Assembly: GCA_025354865.1 (NCBI GenBank)
Contig: JANXMB010000014.1
Location: forward strand, 1 to 64,000
Length of the DNA: 64,000 bases
Source: Acetobacteraceae bacterium
Lineage (GTDB): Bacteria; Pseudomonadota; Alphaproteobacteria; Acetobacterales; Acetobacteraceae
Direction of reading: 5' to 3'
Shown: positions 41,183-50,782 of the stretch, piece after piece
How the letters are laid out: the number at the start of each line of letters is the position of its first letter
Position numbering within the stretch: the first letter of the stretch is position 1
Notes under the pieces: generated by a model
Database searches by the model: none
What the model saw: the letters and a program-made list of their open reading frames with translations, nothing else
Told to the model about the DNA's origin: nothing
Position numbers and translations under genes: made by a program

Positions 41183-42406
41183 TCAGTGGGTTTCTGCGGG
41201 TGTACAACGGGGCCGGTGGGAGTCAATGTGCTCGGCGAGGAAGGACGCGTCCTCCCCGACACCGGACAGAAACGACGATTTGGATTTATGCAGTAACGGC
41301 AGGCCCAGGAAATAGGCACCGGCGACATCGGTGACGCCGCGTTTATGGCGCGGGCGGCCGTCCGGCTGGAACAGCGGCAGATCGATCCAGCCGAAATCGG
41401 TGCGGTAACCGGTCGCCCAGACCACCGAACGAATGCCCGCCGCCGCCAAGTCCAGCGTCGCCGGGGATAATGGAGGTTCCGGAAATTCTGGCGTCGGCGG
41501 TTCGATCGGCATGGACGCATCGGCGAAAGCATCGGCGGCGCGCACGAACCCGGCATAGGCGGCGTCGCCTTCTGCCAGCATCGCCGCCAAATCCGACGAT
41601 AGCGTCAGCACCCCATCGCGGGCGCCCAGTACTCGGCCGATCAGCCGCATGCCCTCGGCCGCGTAACGCCGCAGATCGACGGTTCGACCGCCATAGGCGC
41701 CGCTGATGACCAGCGGGGCTTTGCGCGATTCCTGCTCGTCGGCCACGCGGTCGTCCATCCCCAACGCCGAAATCCACCAGATGACGTCCTTACCGCGATA
41801 GCGTCGCGGGACCCGCCGATGCGCGCCGACCGACAGCGTTACCGCGCGGCCGGATCGCAGCAATTCCTCGGCGATCTGGCAGCCCGACGCCCCGGCGCCC
41901 ACAACCAACACACCACCGGGCGGCAACTGGCCGGGATTTCGGTAGTTGCTGGCAGTGAGTTGCACGATGTCGCCGAGTTCCGCCGCCGCTGCGGGGACCG
42001 CCGGCTGTTGGTAGGGGCCGGTGGCGACGACGACATTGCGTGCGAAAATGGCACCGTCCGAGGTGTCCAGTTCGAAGCTGTCCGACGTCGCCGATCCCGA
42101 AAGCGAGCGGACCTCCACCCCCGTGCGCACGGGGGCGTCGATCGCCTGTGCGTAGGCTTCGATGAAGCGCACGATCTCGTCCCGATGGGCGTAGACGTCC
42201 GGTTCGTTGCCGGTATAACCAAACGACGGCAGCCGTATCGCCCAGTTGGGAAATTGGAACCGTAACGAATCCCAACGCTCGGTGCGCCACCGCTCGGCCA
42301 CCCGAGCCCGCTCCAGCACGACATGCGGACGGGCACGGAGCGTTAGGGCATGACTTATCGTGAGGCCGGCCTGGCCCCCGCCGATGATGACGGTATCGAT
42401 CTCCAC
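41183..42406 (-). CDS. FAD-dependent NAD(P)H monooxygenase (flavin-containing monooxygenase type)
   Basis: A 407-aa flavoprotein. VIIGGGQAGL at residue 6 is the FAD motif, FQFPNWAIRLPSF and GPYQQPAVP are family blocks, and VLVVGAGASGCQIAEEL (about 165) is the second, NADPH-binding Rossmann motif. VVWATGYRTDF near the C-terminus matches the ATG-containing motif of this class. The GTG start shares one base with the TAG stop of the luciferase-like gene upstream, so the two are coupled. Its stop lies 14 nt before the start of the Gluconate_2-dh3-like gene. It may oxygenate a C, N or S centre. Confidence 0.88.
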   Translation of the reverse strand: MEIDTVIIGGGQAGLTISHALTLRARPHVVLERARVAERWRTERWDSLRFQFPNWAIRLPSFGYTGNEPDVYAHRDEIVRFIEAYAQAIDAPVRTGVEVRSLSGSATSDSFELDTSDGAIFARNVVVATGPYQQPAVPAAAAELGDIVQLTASNYRNPGQLPPGGVLVVGAGASGCQIAEELLRSGRAVTLSVGAHRRVPRRYRGKDVIWWISALGMDDRVADEQESRKAPLVISGAYGGRTVDLRRYAAEGMRLIGRVLGARDGVLTLSSDLAAMLAEGDAAYAGFVRAADAFADASMPIEPPTPEFPEPPLSPATLDLAAAGIRSVVWATGYRTDFGWIDLPLFQPDGRPRHKRGVTDVAGAYFLGLPLLHKSKSSFLSGVGEDASFLAEHIDSHRPRCTPAETH

Positions 42407-43500
42407 TATTCGGCGGCGGCCGAAAACGGTGCCTTTTCTGCCGCCGCGCGCACCAGCGGCAACAGGGCGCGGCCGTATTCGGTTGCGTCGGTTAGCGGAT
42501 CGAAGCCGCGGATCAGGAAGGTTTCGATCCCGAGCGCGTGGTATTCCAGTAACGATTCTGCCACTTGTTCCGCTGTGCCAACCAACGATGTCGTGTTCGA
42601 TCCTGCACCCACCGCCGCCGCGACTTCCGTCCACAGCCGCTTGTCCCGCACCTTGCCGCCGGCCGCGACTTCGAGGAGGCGTGCGGACCCGACGCTCTCG
42701 GGCTTGGCGTTGAAGCGGCCGATGCCCTGGCCGCGCAATTCGCGAATGCGCGCGATGATGGTGTCGGCACGCTTCCAAGCGGCTTCTTCCGTGTCGCCCA
42801 GCACCGGCCGAAACGAGAGGCTGAATTTCATGCTGGCCGGATCGCGGCCGATCTTGGCGCAGGCGCCTCGGACCTTGGCAATGGTTTCCCGCGCCATATC
42901 CAACGTCTCGCCCCAGAACGCATAGATGTCGGCGTGTTTGGCGGCAAAGGCGATCGCGATATCGGAGGACCCGCCGAAGTAAACCGGAATATGCGGCTTT
43001 TGCAGCGGCTTAACCCGAGCAAAAGCGTTTTCCACCTTGTAGTAAGGGCCTTCGTGGGAGAAGGGCTGCTCGGCGGTCCATTCCTGCCGCATCAGCCCGA
43101 CATATTCGTCGGTGCGGCGGTAGCGTTCTTCGTGGTTGAGGAAATCGCCGTCCTTGCGCTGTTCGGCGCCGTCGCCGCCGGTGATGATGTGGATCCCGCC
43201 CCGGCCGCCGGAAAACACATCGAACGTCGCGAACAACCGCGCCGCGTAAGTGGGGGCGATGAACCCTGGGCGATGCGCGATCATGAATTTGATGGTCTTG
43301 GTCGCGTAAGCGGCATGGGTGGCGACCAGCACCGCATCGGCATCGGCGGAGTTGTGCGCGATCAGCACCCGCTCGAACCCGGCGGCCTCATGCGCTTGGG
43401 CGAAACGGGCGATGTAGTCGGGCTGGATGGTCGGCCCGTTGGCGGGATGGATTTCGGACTTCTCCTCGGCGGCGATCATGCCGATGAATTCGACGGACAT
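42406..43500 (-). CDS. LLM class flavin-dependent monooxygenase (alkanesulfonate monooxygenase-like)
   Basis: A 364-aa luciferase-like monooxygenase using FMNH2. AHEAAGFERVLIAHNSADAD, IAHRPGFIAPTYAARLFATF, GGRGGIHIITGGDGAEQRKDGD and YFGGSSD are close to SsuD and similar sulfonate/sulfone oxygenases. The ATG at 43500 is chosen because CAGGAGC precedes it and MSVEFIGMI is a natural LLM start; the frame extends far upstream without support. No flavin reductase (SsuE) is adjacent, so the downstream FAD enzyme or an unlinked reductase must supply reduced flavin. Confidence 0.9.
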   Translation of the reverse strand: MSVEFIGMIAAEEKSEIHPANGPTIQPDYIARFAQAHEAAGFERVLIAHNSADADAVLVATHAAYATKTIKFMIAHRPGFIAPTYAARLFATFDVFSGGRGGIHIITGGDGAEQRKDGDFLNHEERYRRTDEYVGLMRQEWTAEQPFSHEGPYYKVENAFARVKPLQKPHIPVYFGGSSDIAIAFAAKHADIYAFWGETLDMARETIAKVRGACAKIGRDPASMKFSLSFRPVLGDTEEAAWKRADTIIARIRELRGQGIGRFNAKPESVGSARLLEVAAGGKVRDKRLWTEVAAAVGAGSNTTSLVGTAEQVAESLLEYHALGIETFLIRGFDPLTDATEYGRALLPLVRAAAEKAPFSAAAE

Positions 43501-43589
43501 TGTGATGCTCCTGATCAGGACAGACGCCCAGGGTATGGCGAAACAGGACATTGGTCCATCATATCGTCGAATCAGGAAAGGGGGGCGTC

Positions 43590-44183
43590 GTGAAGTTCGG
43601 TGCTTCGATTTGGCCAAGCTCGTGGCGTCGATCGATCGGGTGTCGGCCGGGCGCTTCCTGTTTGGTATCGGCAACGGCTGGAACCAGGACGAGATGGAAA
43701 ACCACGGCACCGCCTTTGCCACAAGGCACAAGCGGGCGCGGGAAAATATGGAGGCGATGAAAGCGATCTGGGACCGAGACCGAGGTCGAATACCACGGCG
43801 AATTCGTCGATTTCGATCCGATGATGGCCTGGCCGAAACCGTTCCGGAAACCGCATCCGCCGATCTATGTCGGTGGCGCGTTTCCCTATTCGGCACGCCG
43901 AGCGATCCGTTACGGCGATGGCTGGCTGCCGCAAGCGGCAAGGCGCGGCGCCTATCGGCAGGTCGCCGAGATGATTCCAGAATTCCGCCGCATGACCGAG
44001 GAAGCCGGGCGAGACCCGCTGGCTATCACGGTTTGGCATCCTCGCCGGGATGCCGCGACGATCGAGCGATATCGGGCTTTGGGTGTCGAAAGGATGGTCT
44101 TCGCGTTCGACTCGGAACCGGCCGACGCCATCTTGCCGAAACTCGACGCGGTGGCGGAATTCATGCATGGATTGAACGGATAA
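43590..44183 (+). pseudogene. Decayed LLM class F420/flavin oxidoreductase gene (internal deletion plus frameshift)
   Basis: A GTG with good ribosome-binding site (AGGAAAGGGG) starts KFGASIWP, the N-terminus of luciferase-like oxidoreductases. The frame then jumps to AKLVASIDRVSAGRFLFGIG (from about 43611), which normally lies some 90 residues later, so roughly 270 bp are missing. A second lesion is an extra G in the GGG at 43770-43772, after AMKAIW; the other frame then continues TETEVEYHGEFVDFD, MMAWPKPFRKPHPPIYVGG and so on to the stop at 44183. Both blocks are recognisable but cannot form one protein. Sequencing error could explain the single base but not the deletion. Confidence 0.8.
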
Positions 44184-44199
44184 GAGGAAACACAACGAT

Positions 44200-45006
44200 A
44201 TGACACCGAACGAAGAATGGGGCCTGATCGGGAAAGTCGCAATTGTAACCGGCGGCGGCGCTGCCGGCGACGGCATCGGCAACGGCCGAGCCGCGTGCAT
44301 CCTGTTGGCTCGGGCGGGCGCGCATGTGTTGGTGGTGGACAAGGATGTCGCGCTTGCGGAACGGACGGTGGCGATGATCGCCGAAGAAGGTGGCGCTGCC
44401 GCCGCCGCTGCGTCCTACGATGTCACCCGGTCGTCGGAATGCGAGGCGATGGTGGCCGATGCCGTCCGCCGGTGGGGCCGATTGGATTGTTTAGACAACA
44501 ATGTCGGTATCGGTAGCAAGGGAACCGTTGTCGATGAGACCGAGGAGAACTGGACCCGTGTGATGCACGTCAACGTGGATTCGATGTTCCTGTGCTGCAA
44601 ACATGCGATTCCGTCGATGATCGCGTCCGGCGATGGCGGTGCGATCGCAACGATTTCGTCCATCTCCGCACTGCGCCCGCGCGGGCTGACTGCCTATAGC
44701 GTGTCGAAAGGGGCGGTGATCGCGCTGACCCAGGCCATGGCGGTGGATCACGGGCCGGACGGCATTCGCGCGAACTGCGTCTTTCCCGGCCCGGTGTATA
44801 CACCGATGGTTTATGCCCGTGGGATGACCGATCAGGCGCGCGATGCCCGCCGCAAAGCCTCGGTTTTGGGTCGGGAGGGCAACGGTTGGGATATCGGTCG
44901 TGCCGTGCGCTTCCTGCTGTCCGATCAAGCCCGTTTCATTACGGGGCAGGTGCTCGGCGTGGACGGTGGCGCCACGCTGGTCGGCCCCGCCCGCGCATCG
45001 CAATAA
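44200..45006 (+). CDS. SDR family NAD(P)-dependent oxidoreductase
   Basis: A 268-aa short-chain dehydrogenase with an unusual Gly-rich loop, TGGGAAGDGIGNGRA near residue 17, longer than the standard TGxxxGxG. NNVG replaces NNAG. The catalytic Ser and Tyr-x3-Lys are in ISSISALRP and YSVSKGA. The start follows AGAGGAAAC. It precedes the acyl-CoA carboxylase gene by 10 nt and may reduce or oxidise a hydroxyacyl substrate of the same pathway. Confidence 0.9.
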   Translation: MTPNEEWGLIGKVAIVTGGGAAGDGIGNGRAACILLARAGAHVLVVDKDVALAERTVAMIAEEGGAAAAAASYDVTRSSECEAMVADAVRRWGRLDCLDNNVGIGSKGTVVDETEENWTRVMHVNVDSMFLCCKHAIPSMIASGDGGAIATISSISALRPRGLTAYSVSKGAVIALTQAMAVDHGPDGIRANCVFPGPVYTPMVYARGMTDQARDARRKASVLGREGNGWDIGRAVRFLLSDQARFITGQVLGVDGGATLVGPARASQ

Positions 45007-45016
45007 CGAGGCCACC

Positions 45017-48000
45017 ATGATCCGTAAGCTGCTGATCGCCAATCGAGGCGAAATCGCCATCCGCATCGCGCGTACCGCGGCGGATATGGGTATCGAAACC
45101 CTGGCTGTCCATTCCACCGACGATGCGCATTCATTGCACACCCGCATGGCCGATTCTGCGCTGGCCCTGCAAGGTGCGGGCGCGGCGGCGTACCTCGACG
45201 GCGCGGCGCTCGTTGCCGCAGCGCGCGCGCAGGGATGCGATGCCATCCATCCTGGCTACGGATTTTTGAGCGAAAATGCCGACTTCGCCGCACTATGCTG
45301 CGACGCCGGCTTGGTTTTCATCGGTCCGCGCCCGGAAACCATGGCATTGTTCGGCGATAAAAGCCGCGCCCGCACATTTGCCGCCCAATGCGGCGTGCCG
45401 ATCATTCCGGGTACGTCCGGACCGACGACGGTAGACGAAGCCCGCGCCTTCATGGTCGGATTGGGTGCCGGTGCGGCGGTGATGGTGAAGGCCATTGCCG
45501 GCGGCGGTGGCCGAGGCATGCGCCCGGTGACCGATCCCGACGCGTTAGCCACCGCGATGGAACGTTGCCAATCCGAAGCACTGCAAGCCTTCGGCAACGG
45601 CGATGTGTACGTGGAACGATTGTTTCCCCGAGCGCGGCATATCGAGGTGCAGATACTGGGCGATGGAACCGGTGCGGTTTCGCATCTTTGGGACCGCGAG
45701 TGCAGCCTGCAACGCGAACGGCAGAAAATTCTGGAGATTGCCCCAGCCCCCTTTCTGGACCCCGATTTACGGGCAAAATTGCTGACAGCGGCAACCAGTC
45801 TCGCGGCGGCGGGGCAGTATTTGAATGCCGGAACATTCGAGTTTCTGGTCGATTGCGAAACCGGCGCATTCGCCTTCATCGAAGCCAACGTGCGCCTTCA
45901 GGTCGAGCATACGGTCACCGAAGAAGTGACCGGTATCGATCTGGTCGAGGCGCAAATACGTCTCGCCTCCGGTGCGACACTGGCCGACCTCGGTCTGGCT
46001 CAGATCCAAATTCCGAAACCGCGAGGCTATGCGATTCAGGCGCGCGTGAACCTTGAAACGATGCAGCCGGACGGTTCGGTGCGATCGGCCGGCGGTGTTA
46101 TCGGCGCCTACGAAGCCCCGACCGGTCGCGGCGTTCGAGTCGATGGATACGGTTACGCGGGATACCGGACCAATCCGCGTTTCGACTCGCTGCTGGCAAA
46201 AACGATCGTGCACACGGAGGGCGATTTTGCCGCCGCTGCGGCCAAATCTGCGCGCGCGCTGGCGGAATTTCGGATTTCCGGGGTCGCGACGAATATCGGT
46301 TTTCTGCGCGCGCTGCTGCGTCATAAATCGGTGTTATCCGGCGCGGTACACACGCGATTCATCGAAGAAAACGTCGCCGAATTGATCGCTACCGATACCG
46401 GACCCAGCCGATATTTCGAAACCCAGACCGCCGCCCCGCATCGCCCGGGCGCCAGATTGGAAACGAAAGACCCGCTGGGTGTCGTACTATACGGAAAATC
46501 CGACACAGCGGCGCCGGTGGAGGAGGTCTCGGCCGACGATATCGCCGGCCCCGAGGGCACGGTGCCCTTGCGCGCGCCCATGCAGGGCACGATCGTTGCG
46601 TTGAACGCGGCGGAAGGCGATACGGTGCAGGTCGGCCAGGACGTTCTGATTCTGGAAGCGATGAAAATGCAGCACGCCGTCGCTGCCCCTTTTGCCGGTA
46701 TCGTGCGATTGATAACGGTTGGAATCGGTGACACGGTGTTCGAAGATCATCCGCTCGTGTTTATCGAGGAACGATCCGACCTCGCCAGTGGCGATCGGGT
46801 GCAGGAATCTATCGACCTCGACTACATACGCCCCGATCTGGCGGAGGTTTTGGCTCGGCGGGCGCGCGGTTCCGATGCGGCCCGTCCGAAGGCTGTCGCC
46901 CGCCGGCGCGCCAGCGGCCAGCGGACCGCGCGGGAAAATATCGCCGATCTCTGCGACGACGATACGTTCGTCGAATACGGTTCCTTGGTGTTGTCTGCCC
47001 GTCGGCGAACGGTGCCGATGGAACAATTGATCGATGAATCGCCCGCCGATGGGCTGATCATGGGACTTGCGCAAATCAACAACGCCCAGTTTCCGGAAGA
47101 TAAAAGTCGGGCGGTGGTAGTTTCGTACGATTATACCGTCATGGCTGGAACCCAGGGCCATATGGGACACCATAAGCAGGACCGCATTTTCGAGATGGCC
47201 GAAAAATGGCGCCTGCCGGTGGTTATCTTTTGCGAGGGCGGCGGCGGGCGGGGCAGCGATACCGACAACCTCGTATCGTTTAGCGATACGTTCCATCGCC
47301 TTCCGCGGCTATCCGGGTTGGTTCCCTTGATCGGTATCGCGTCCGGTCGTTGTTTCGCTGGCAATGCGGTGCTGCTGGGCTGTTGCGATGTCATTATCGC
47401 GACCGAAGGTTCCACCATCGGTATGGCCGGACCTGCAATGATCGAAGGCGGCGGCCTCGGTGTCTACCGACCGGAGGAAGTCGGTCCGATGTCGGTGCAA
47501 GTGCCGAACGGTGTCGTCGATATCCTCGTGAAAGACGAAGCCGAGGCCGTTGCCACCGCTCGACGCTATCTATCCTATTTCCAGGGGCGGATAACCGATT
47601 GGACGAGCCCAGATCAACGGAAATTGCGCCATATCGTACCGGAAAACCGGCTGCGCGGATACGATATGCGTGCGGTAGTCGAGACCATCGCCGACGAAGG
47701 GACCATGTTGGAAATTCGTCGCGGTTTCGGTTTGGGGATGATCACCGCGTTCATCCGGGTGGAAGGTCGCCCAATGGGCGTCATCGCAAACAATCCCATG
47801 CATTTGGGCGGCGCGATCGATAGCGACGCAGCGGACAAAGCTGCCCGCTTCATGCAACTTTGCGATGCGCACGATGTACCGTTGCTGTCTTTGAACGACA
47901 ATCCCGGTAATATGGTCGGGCCGGAAGCAGAAAAAACCGCCTTGGTCCGTCATTGCTGCCGGGCGTATCTGGTCGGTGCAAACCTGACGATTCCAACATT

Positions 48001-48373
48001 CTTCGTCATGACCCGGAAATCCTACGGCCTGGGCAAACTGGCAATGACCGGGGGCGGCATGCGTGTCGGTATGTTTGCCGTCGCCTGGCCCACCGGAGAA
48101 TTCGGCGGCATGGGCCTAGAAGGCCAAGTCAAGCTCGGTCGCCGCCGCGAACTGGCAGCCATTGCCGATCCGGATGAACGGCTGGCTGCTTATGAACAAA
48201 TGGTTGCGGAACTGTACGAACGCGGAAAGGCGTTGAATGCCGGTAGCCTGTTCGAGGTGGATGAGGTTATCGACCCCGCCGAGACCCGCCGGTGGATCGT
48301 GGCGGGCCTTCGGTCGGTGCCGCCATCGCCCGTCCGGGAGGGGAAGCGACGGCCATGCGTGGATGGGTGGTGA
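45017..48373 (+). CDS. Single-polypeptide biotin-dependent acyl-CoA carboxylase (BC-BCCP-CT; LCC-like)
   Basis: A 1118-aa protein uniting all catalytic parts. Residues about 1-450 are biotin carboxylase (KLLIANRGEIAIRI at the start; ATP-grasp loop AGGGGRGM at 161-168; EANVRLQVEHTVTEE). About 510-590 is the biotin carrier with EAMKMQ, biotinyl-Lys550. About 620-1118 is the carboxyltransferase with both beta- and alpha-like halves (AGTQGHMGHHKQDR; GGGMRVGMFAVAWPTGEFGGMGLEG). This architecture and length match the single-chain long-chain acyl-CoA carboxylases (LCC), not two-subunit ACC/PCC. The start at 45017 is set by the canonical BC N-terminus MIRKLLIANRG. Confidence 0.93.
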   Translation: MIRKLLIANRGEIAIRIARTAADMGIETLAVHSTDDAHSLHTRMADSALALQGAGAAAYLDGAALVAAARAQGCDAIHPGYGFLSENADFAALCCDAGLVFIGPRPETMALFGDKSRARTFAAQCGVPIIPGTSGPTTVDEARAFMVGLGAGAAVMVKAIAGGGGRGMRPVTDPDALATAMERCQSEALQAFGNGDVYVERLFPRARHIEVQILGDGTGAVSHLWDRECSLQRERQKILEIAPAPFLDPDLRAKLLTAATSLAAAGQYLNAGTFEFLVDCETGAFAFIEANVRLQVEHTVTEEVTGIDLVEAQIRLASGATLADLGLAQIQIPKPRGYAIQARVNLETMQPDGSVRSAGGVIGAYEAPTGRGVRVDGYGYAGYRTNPRFDSLLAKTIVHTEGDFAAAAAKSARALAEFRISGVATNIGFLRALLRHKSVLSGAVHTRFIEENVAELIATDTGPSRYFETQTAAPHRPGARLETKDPLGVVLYGKSDTAAPVEEVSADDIAGPEGTVPLRAPMQGTIVALNAAEGDTVQVGQDVLILEAMKMQHAVAAPFAGIVRLITVGIGDTVFEDHPLVFIEERSDLASGDRVQESIDLDYIRPDLAEVLARRARGSDAARPKAVARRRASGQRTARENIADLCDDDTFVEYGSLVLSARRRTVPMEQLIDESPADGLIMGLAQINNAQFPEDKSRAVVVSYDYTVMAGTQGHMGHHKQDRIFEMAEKWRLPVVIFCEGGGGRGSDTDNLVSFSDTFHRLPRLSGLVPLIGIASGRCFAGNAVLLGCCDVIIATEGSTIGMAGPAMIEGGGLGVYRPEEVGPMSVQVPNGVVDILVKDEAEAVATARRYLSYFQGRITDWTSPDQRKLRHIVPENRLRGYDMRAVVETIADEGTMLEIRRGFGLGMITAFIRVEGRPMGVIANNPMHLGGAIDSDAADKAARFMQLCDAHDVPLLSLNDNPGNMVGPEAEKTALVRHCCRAYLVGANLTIPTFFVMTRKSYGLGKLAMTGGGMRVGMFAVAWPTGEFGGMGLEGQVKLGRRRELAAIADPDERLAAYEQMVAELYERGKALNAGSLFEVDEVIDPAETRRWIVAGLRSVPPSPVREGKRRPCVDGW

Positions 48374-49123
48374 TCAGGCATCCCTACGAAAGTCGATGGC
48401 ATTTCGCAGCAATTGCACGAAGGCCGGATGCTCCCATGGGCCACGATAGATCGGCGGATTGGTGCAGTGTCCGAACGCAAAATAGGTCACGGCGCCGGCC
48501 CCGACCGGACGGGTATAGCCCAGCACACGCGTTTTTCTGTCTGGCAGCAGCGATGGGTCCGACCCGTACAATGCGTCGACGGTCGGCCATATGCCATCTT
48601 TGCCGTAATCGGCAGTCAATAGCACCGTTGTCGTTTCGGGATGTTGCAGCTCGATGAAATAGGGTTCGTCCTCGATCTCGAACGATGCCGCGACATTTTT
48701 CGTTAATGGATGATCCGCTATGGCATCGACCTTGAACGTGCAAAGCGGAGGATGTGTCAGAAAGAAACTCCCCAGGACCCCATGGTGTTCGGTTTTCACC
48801 GTCCGGCGATTGCGCACGCCGTCCACCCTTTGGGCTTTGCCGCCGCTGGTGCCGTGCAATCCGAACCAATGGCCGCCGGAGGATAGCCAGGCTTGGATGG
48901 CGGCGGATTGGGCGGCGTCGGGGTAGGGGCCGGCGACATAGGTGATCAGCAGACGGCTCACCGGGAGCCACTTCTCGACATCGGTAAAATCGTTGGCAAC
49001 CGAAGCCGGAATATTATGCTCTGCCAGCAATGTCAGCAGTCGCAATCGAGCATAATCGTGGTCGTGCCCGGCCGGCGCGCCGGGGGGGAAGCCGCCGGCG
49101 ATGACGTGTGCGCGTTCGATCAT
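48374..49123 (-). CDS. ThuA-like domain protein
   Basis: A 249-aa protein of the ThuA-like, class I glutamine-amidotransferase-like fold: LRLLTLLAEHNIPASVANDF at the N-terminus, then WLSSGGHWFGLHGTSG and the C-terminal TYFAFGHCTNPPIYRG with the conserved GH. ThuA is linked to trehalose/sugar metabolism, but the biochemical role is unclear. The gene follows the binding-protein gene by 4 nt, so they share a transcript. Its stop abuts that of the convergent carboxylase gene. Confidence 0.88.
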   Translation of the reverse strand: MIERAHVIAGGFPPGAPAGHDHDYARLRLLTLLAEHNIPASVANDFTDVEKWLPVSRLLITYVAGPYPDAAQSAAIQAWLSSGGHWFGLHGTSGGKAQRVDGVRNRRTVKTEHHGVLGSFFLTHPPLCTFKVDAIADHPLTKNVAASFEIEDEPYFIELQHPETTTVLLTADYGKDGIWPTVDALYGSDPSLLPDRKTRVLGYTRPVGAGAVTYFAFGHCTNPPIYRGPWEHPAFVQLLRNAIDFRRDA

Positions 49124-49127
49124 TGCG

Positions 49128-50702
49128 TTACCTCGTTGTGTTCATTACGGCGACGATGTCTGCAACCCGTGTCTGATCGTCGGATCGGCCTCGATAGTTC
49201 AAATTGCGGTGCATCGCCCAGGTGGTTTTTTGCAGATGCAACGGGATATTCGCGATCTCGTTCGTTCCCAGGATCATCGCCTGTCGCAATACCGTCTCGC
49301 GTTGTGCATTATCGGCGATATTCGCTGCCCGCTGCACCATCGCATCCAAAGTTGGATTGGAATAGCGCCCCCAGTTGAAACTTCCCGAACCCGACGCGGG
49401 ATCGTAGGTGCCCATGGCGCTGCGGAGCACCTGGGAACTTTCGCTGGTTACAGCGGCAACGGCACCGATCATGATCGAATATTCGCGCCTGTGCACGCGG
49501 GAAGCGTAGGTACTCCACGGCTGCAATTCGATGCTCGCTTGCACGCCGATACGTTGCCACATCTGTGCGATGGCCTGTACGACCCGCGAGTCGTTGACGT
49601 AACGGCCTTTGGTGGAGTGGATCGTCACCCGCAAGCCATTCGGATATCCGGCATCCGTCAGAAGTCTTCTGGCCAATTCGGGATCGAATGTCGGGACCCC
49701 GATCTCCGGTGTCCAGCCCACCCCGCCATCGGGCATCATTTGGCCGGTTGCGGTCGCCACACCTTCCATCACCCGTTCGACGATGGCCGACCGGTTGATC
49801 GCGATCGACAGCGCGCGGCGAACGCGCAGATCTTTCAGTGGGTTTTTGTCGAGAATTTCGCCATTCGGTCCGGTGACGAACGGCGTCGGCCCGTCGCGGG
49901 ATTGATCTAATGCCAAAAAGATATAGCGCAGACCCAATTCCGCCGTGACCACCCGAATTTTGTCATTGGACCGCAGTTGCGACAAAAGGTCGCTCGGTAC
50001 TAAATCGATAATCTGGACATCCCCGGCCAACAATGCCGCCACGCGTGCGGCTCCGTCGGAGATAATACGAAATGATACCTTATCCCATGGTGGCGGGCGA
50101 CCCCAATAGGCGCCGTTGCGCGCCAGCTCGACCCCGATGCCTGGGCGGAACGACACGAAGCGCATCGGGCCGGTGCCGATCGCTGCCTTACCGGTGTTGA
50201 AATCATCTGTCGCAGCGTCCGCTTTTGCGGCCTGGACGATGCGAATCTGTACCGCTTCGTTCGGTAGGATCGGATCCAGGCCATTGGTGATCATCCGAAC
50301 CGTATTGGTGTCGATAACCCGGACTTCCTTCACCAGCCGGATATAAGTGGTAAACGGCTGCGGCGCATTCGGCACCTTCGGCACCCGGACATACGATGCC
50401 CTGACATCCTCGGCCGTAAGCGGTGTGCCGTCGTGGAATTTGATACCGTGGCGCAACTTGAATTCCCAGGTCGTGTCATCGACCAGCCGCCACGACTCCG
50501 CCAGGGAGGGCACGATACCGATCGTGTTGTCGGCGTCCGTGAGCGCATCGAATATGTTGCAGACAACGTTTTTATTGGTCGGGGAATTGAGGTAATGCGG
50601 ATCGATGCTAGTCGGCGCATCGCCGATCCCGACCGACAGCGACTGGGCCGATGCCGGCATGGCCAGCCCTGCCAGCAGGGCAATCGCGGTCAGGTGCCGC
50701 AT
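49128..50702 (-). CDS. ABC transporter substrate-binding protein, family 5 (peptide/nickel type)
   Basis: A 524-aa periplasmic binding protein. The Sec signal RHLTAIALLAGLAMPASAQ is followed by the mature start SLSVGIGDAPTSIDPHY. ESWRLVDDTTWEFKLRHGIKFHDG and FNTGKAAIGTGPM are hallmarks of family 5 (OppA/DppA-like). GGAGGAAACC before 50702 sets the start, five codons inside a longer frame. No permease or ATPase genes are adjacent; the operon contains only the ThuA-like gene. It may work with a transporter encoded elsewhere. Confidence 0.92.
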   Translation of the reverse strand: MRHLTAIALLAGLAMPASAQSLSVGIGDAPTSIDPHYLNSPTNKNVVCNIFDALTDADNTIGIVPSLAESWRLVDDTTWEFKLRHGIKFHDGTPLTAEDVRASYVRVPKVPNAPQPFTTYIRLVKEVRVIDTNTVRMITNGLDPILPNEAVQIRIVQAAKADAATDDFNTGKAAIGTGPMRFVSFRPGIGVELARNGAYWGRPPPWDKVSFRIISDGAARVAALLAGDVQIIDLVPSDLLSQLRSNDKIRVVTAELGLRYIFLALDQSRDGPTPFVTGPNGEILDKNPLKDLRVRRALSIAINRSAIVERVMEGVATATGQMMPDGGVGWTPEIGVPTFDPELARRLLTDAGYPNGLRVTIHSTKGRYVNDSRVVQAIAQMWQRIGVQASIELQPWSTYASRVHRREYSIMIGAVAAVTSESSQVLRSAMGTYDPASGSGSFNWGRYSNPTLDAMVQRAANIADNAQRETVLRQAMILGTNEIANIPLHLQKTTWAMHRNLNYRGRSDDQTRVADIVAVMNTTR

Positions 50703-50782
50703 GGTTTCCTCCAACATTTGGCATCGGGCGGCTTCGGCTGATAGGTATCGTCCGTATCAGCTTAATCCAGGACAGCATCACC

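Noticed and set aside
43427-44203. Intact 258-aa LLM protein
   Set aside because: The frame loses all similarity after the GGG at 43770-43772 and lacks the N-terminal third of the family; it is a pseudogene fragment.
44843-45016. 58-residue N-terminal extension of the acyl-CoA carboxylase
   Set aside because: It lies inside the upstream SDR gene, and the canonical biotin carboxylase N-terminus begins at 45017.
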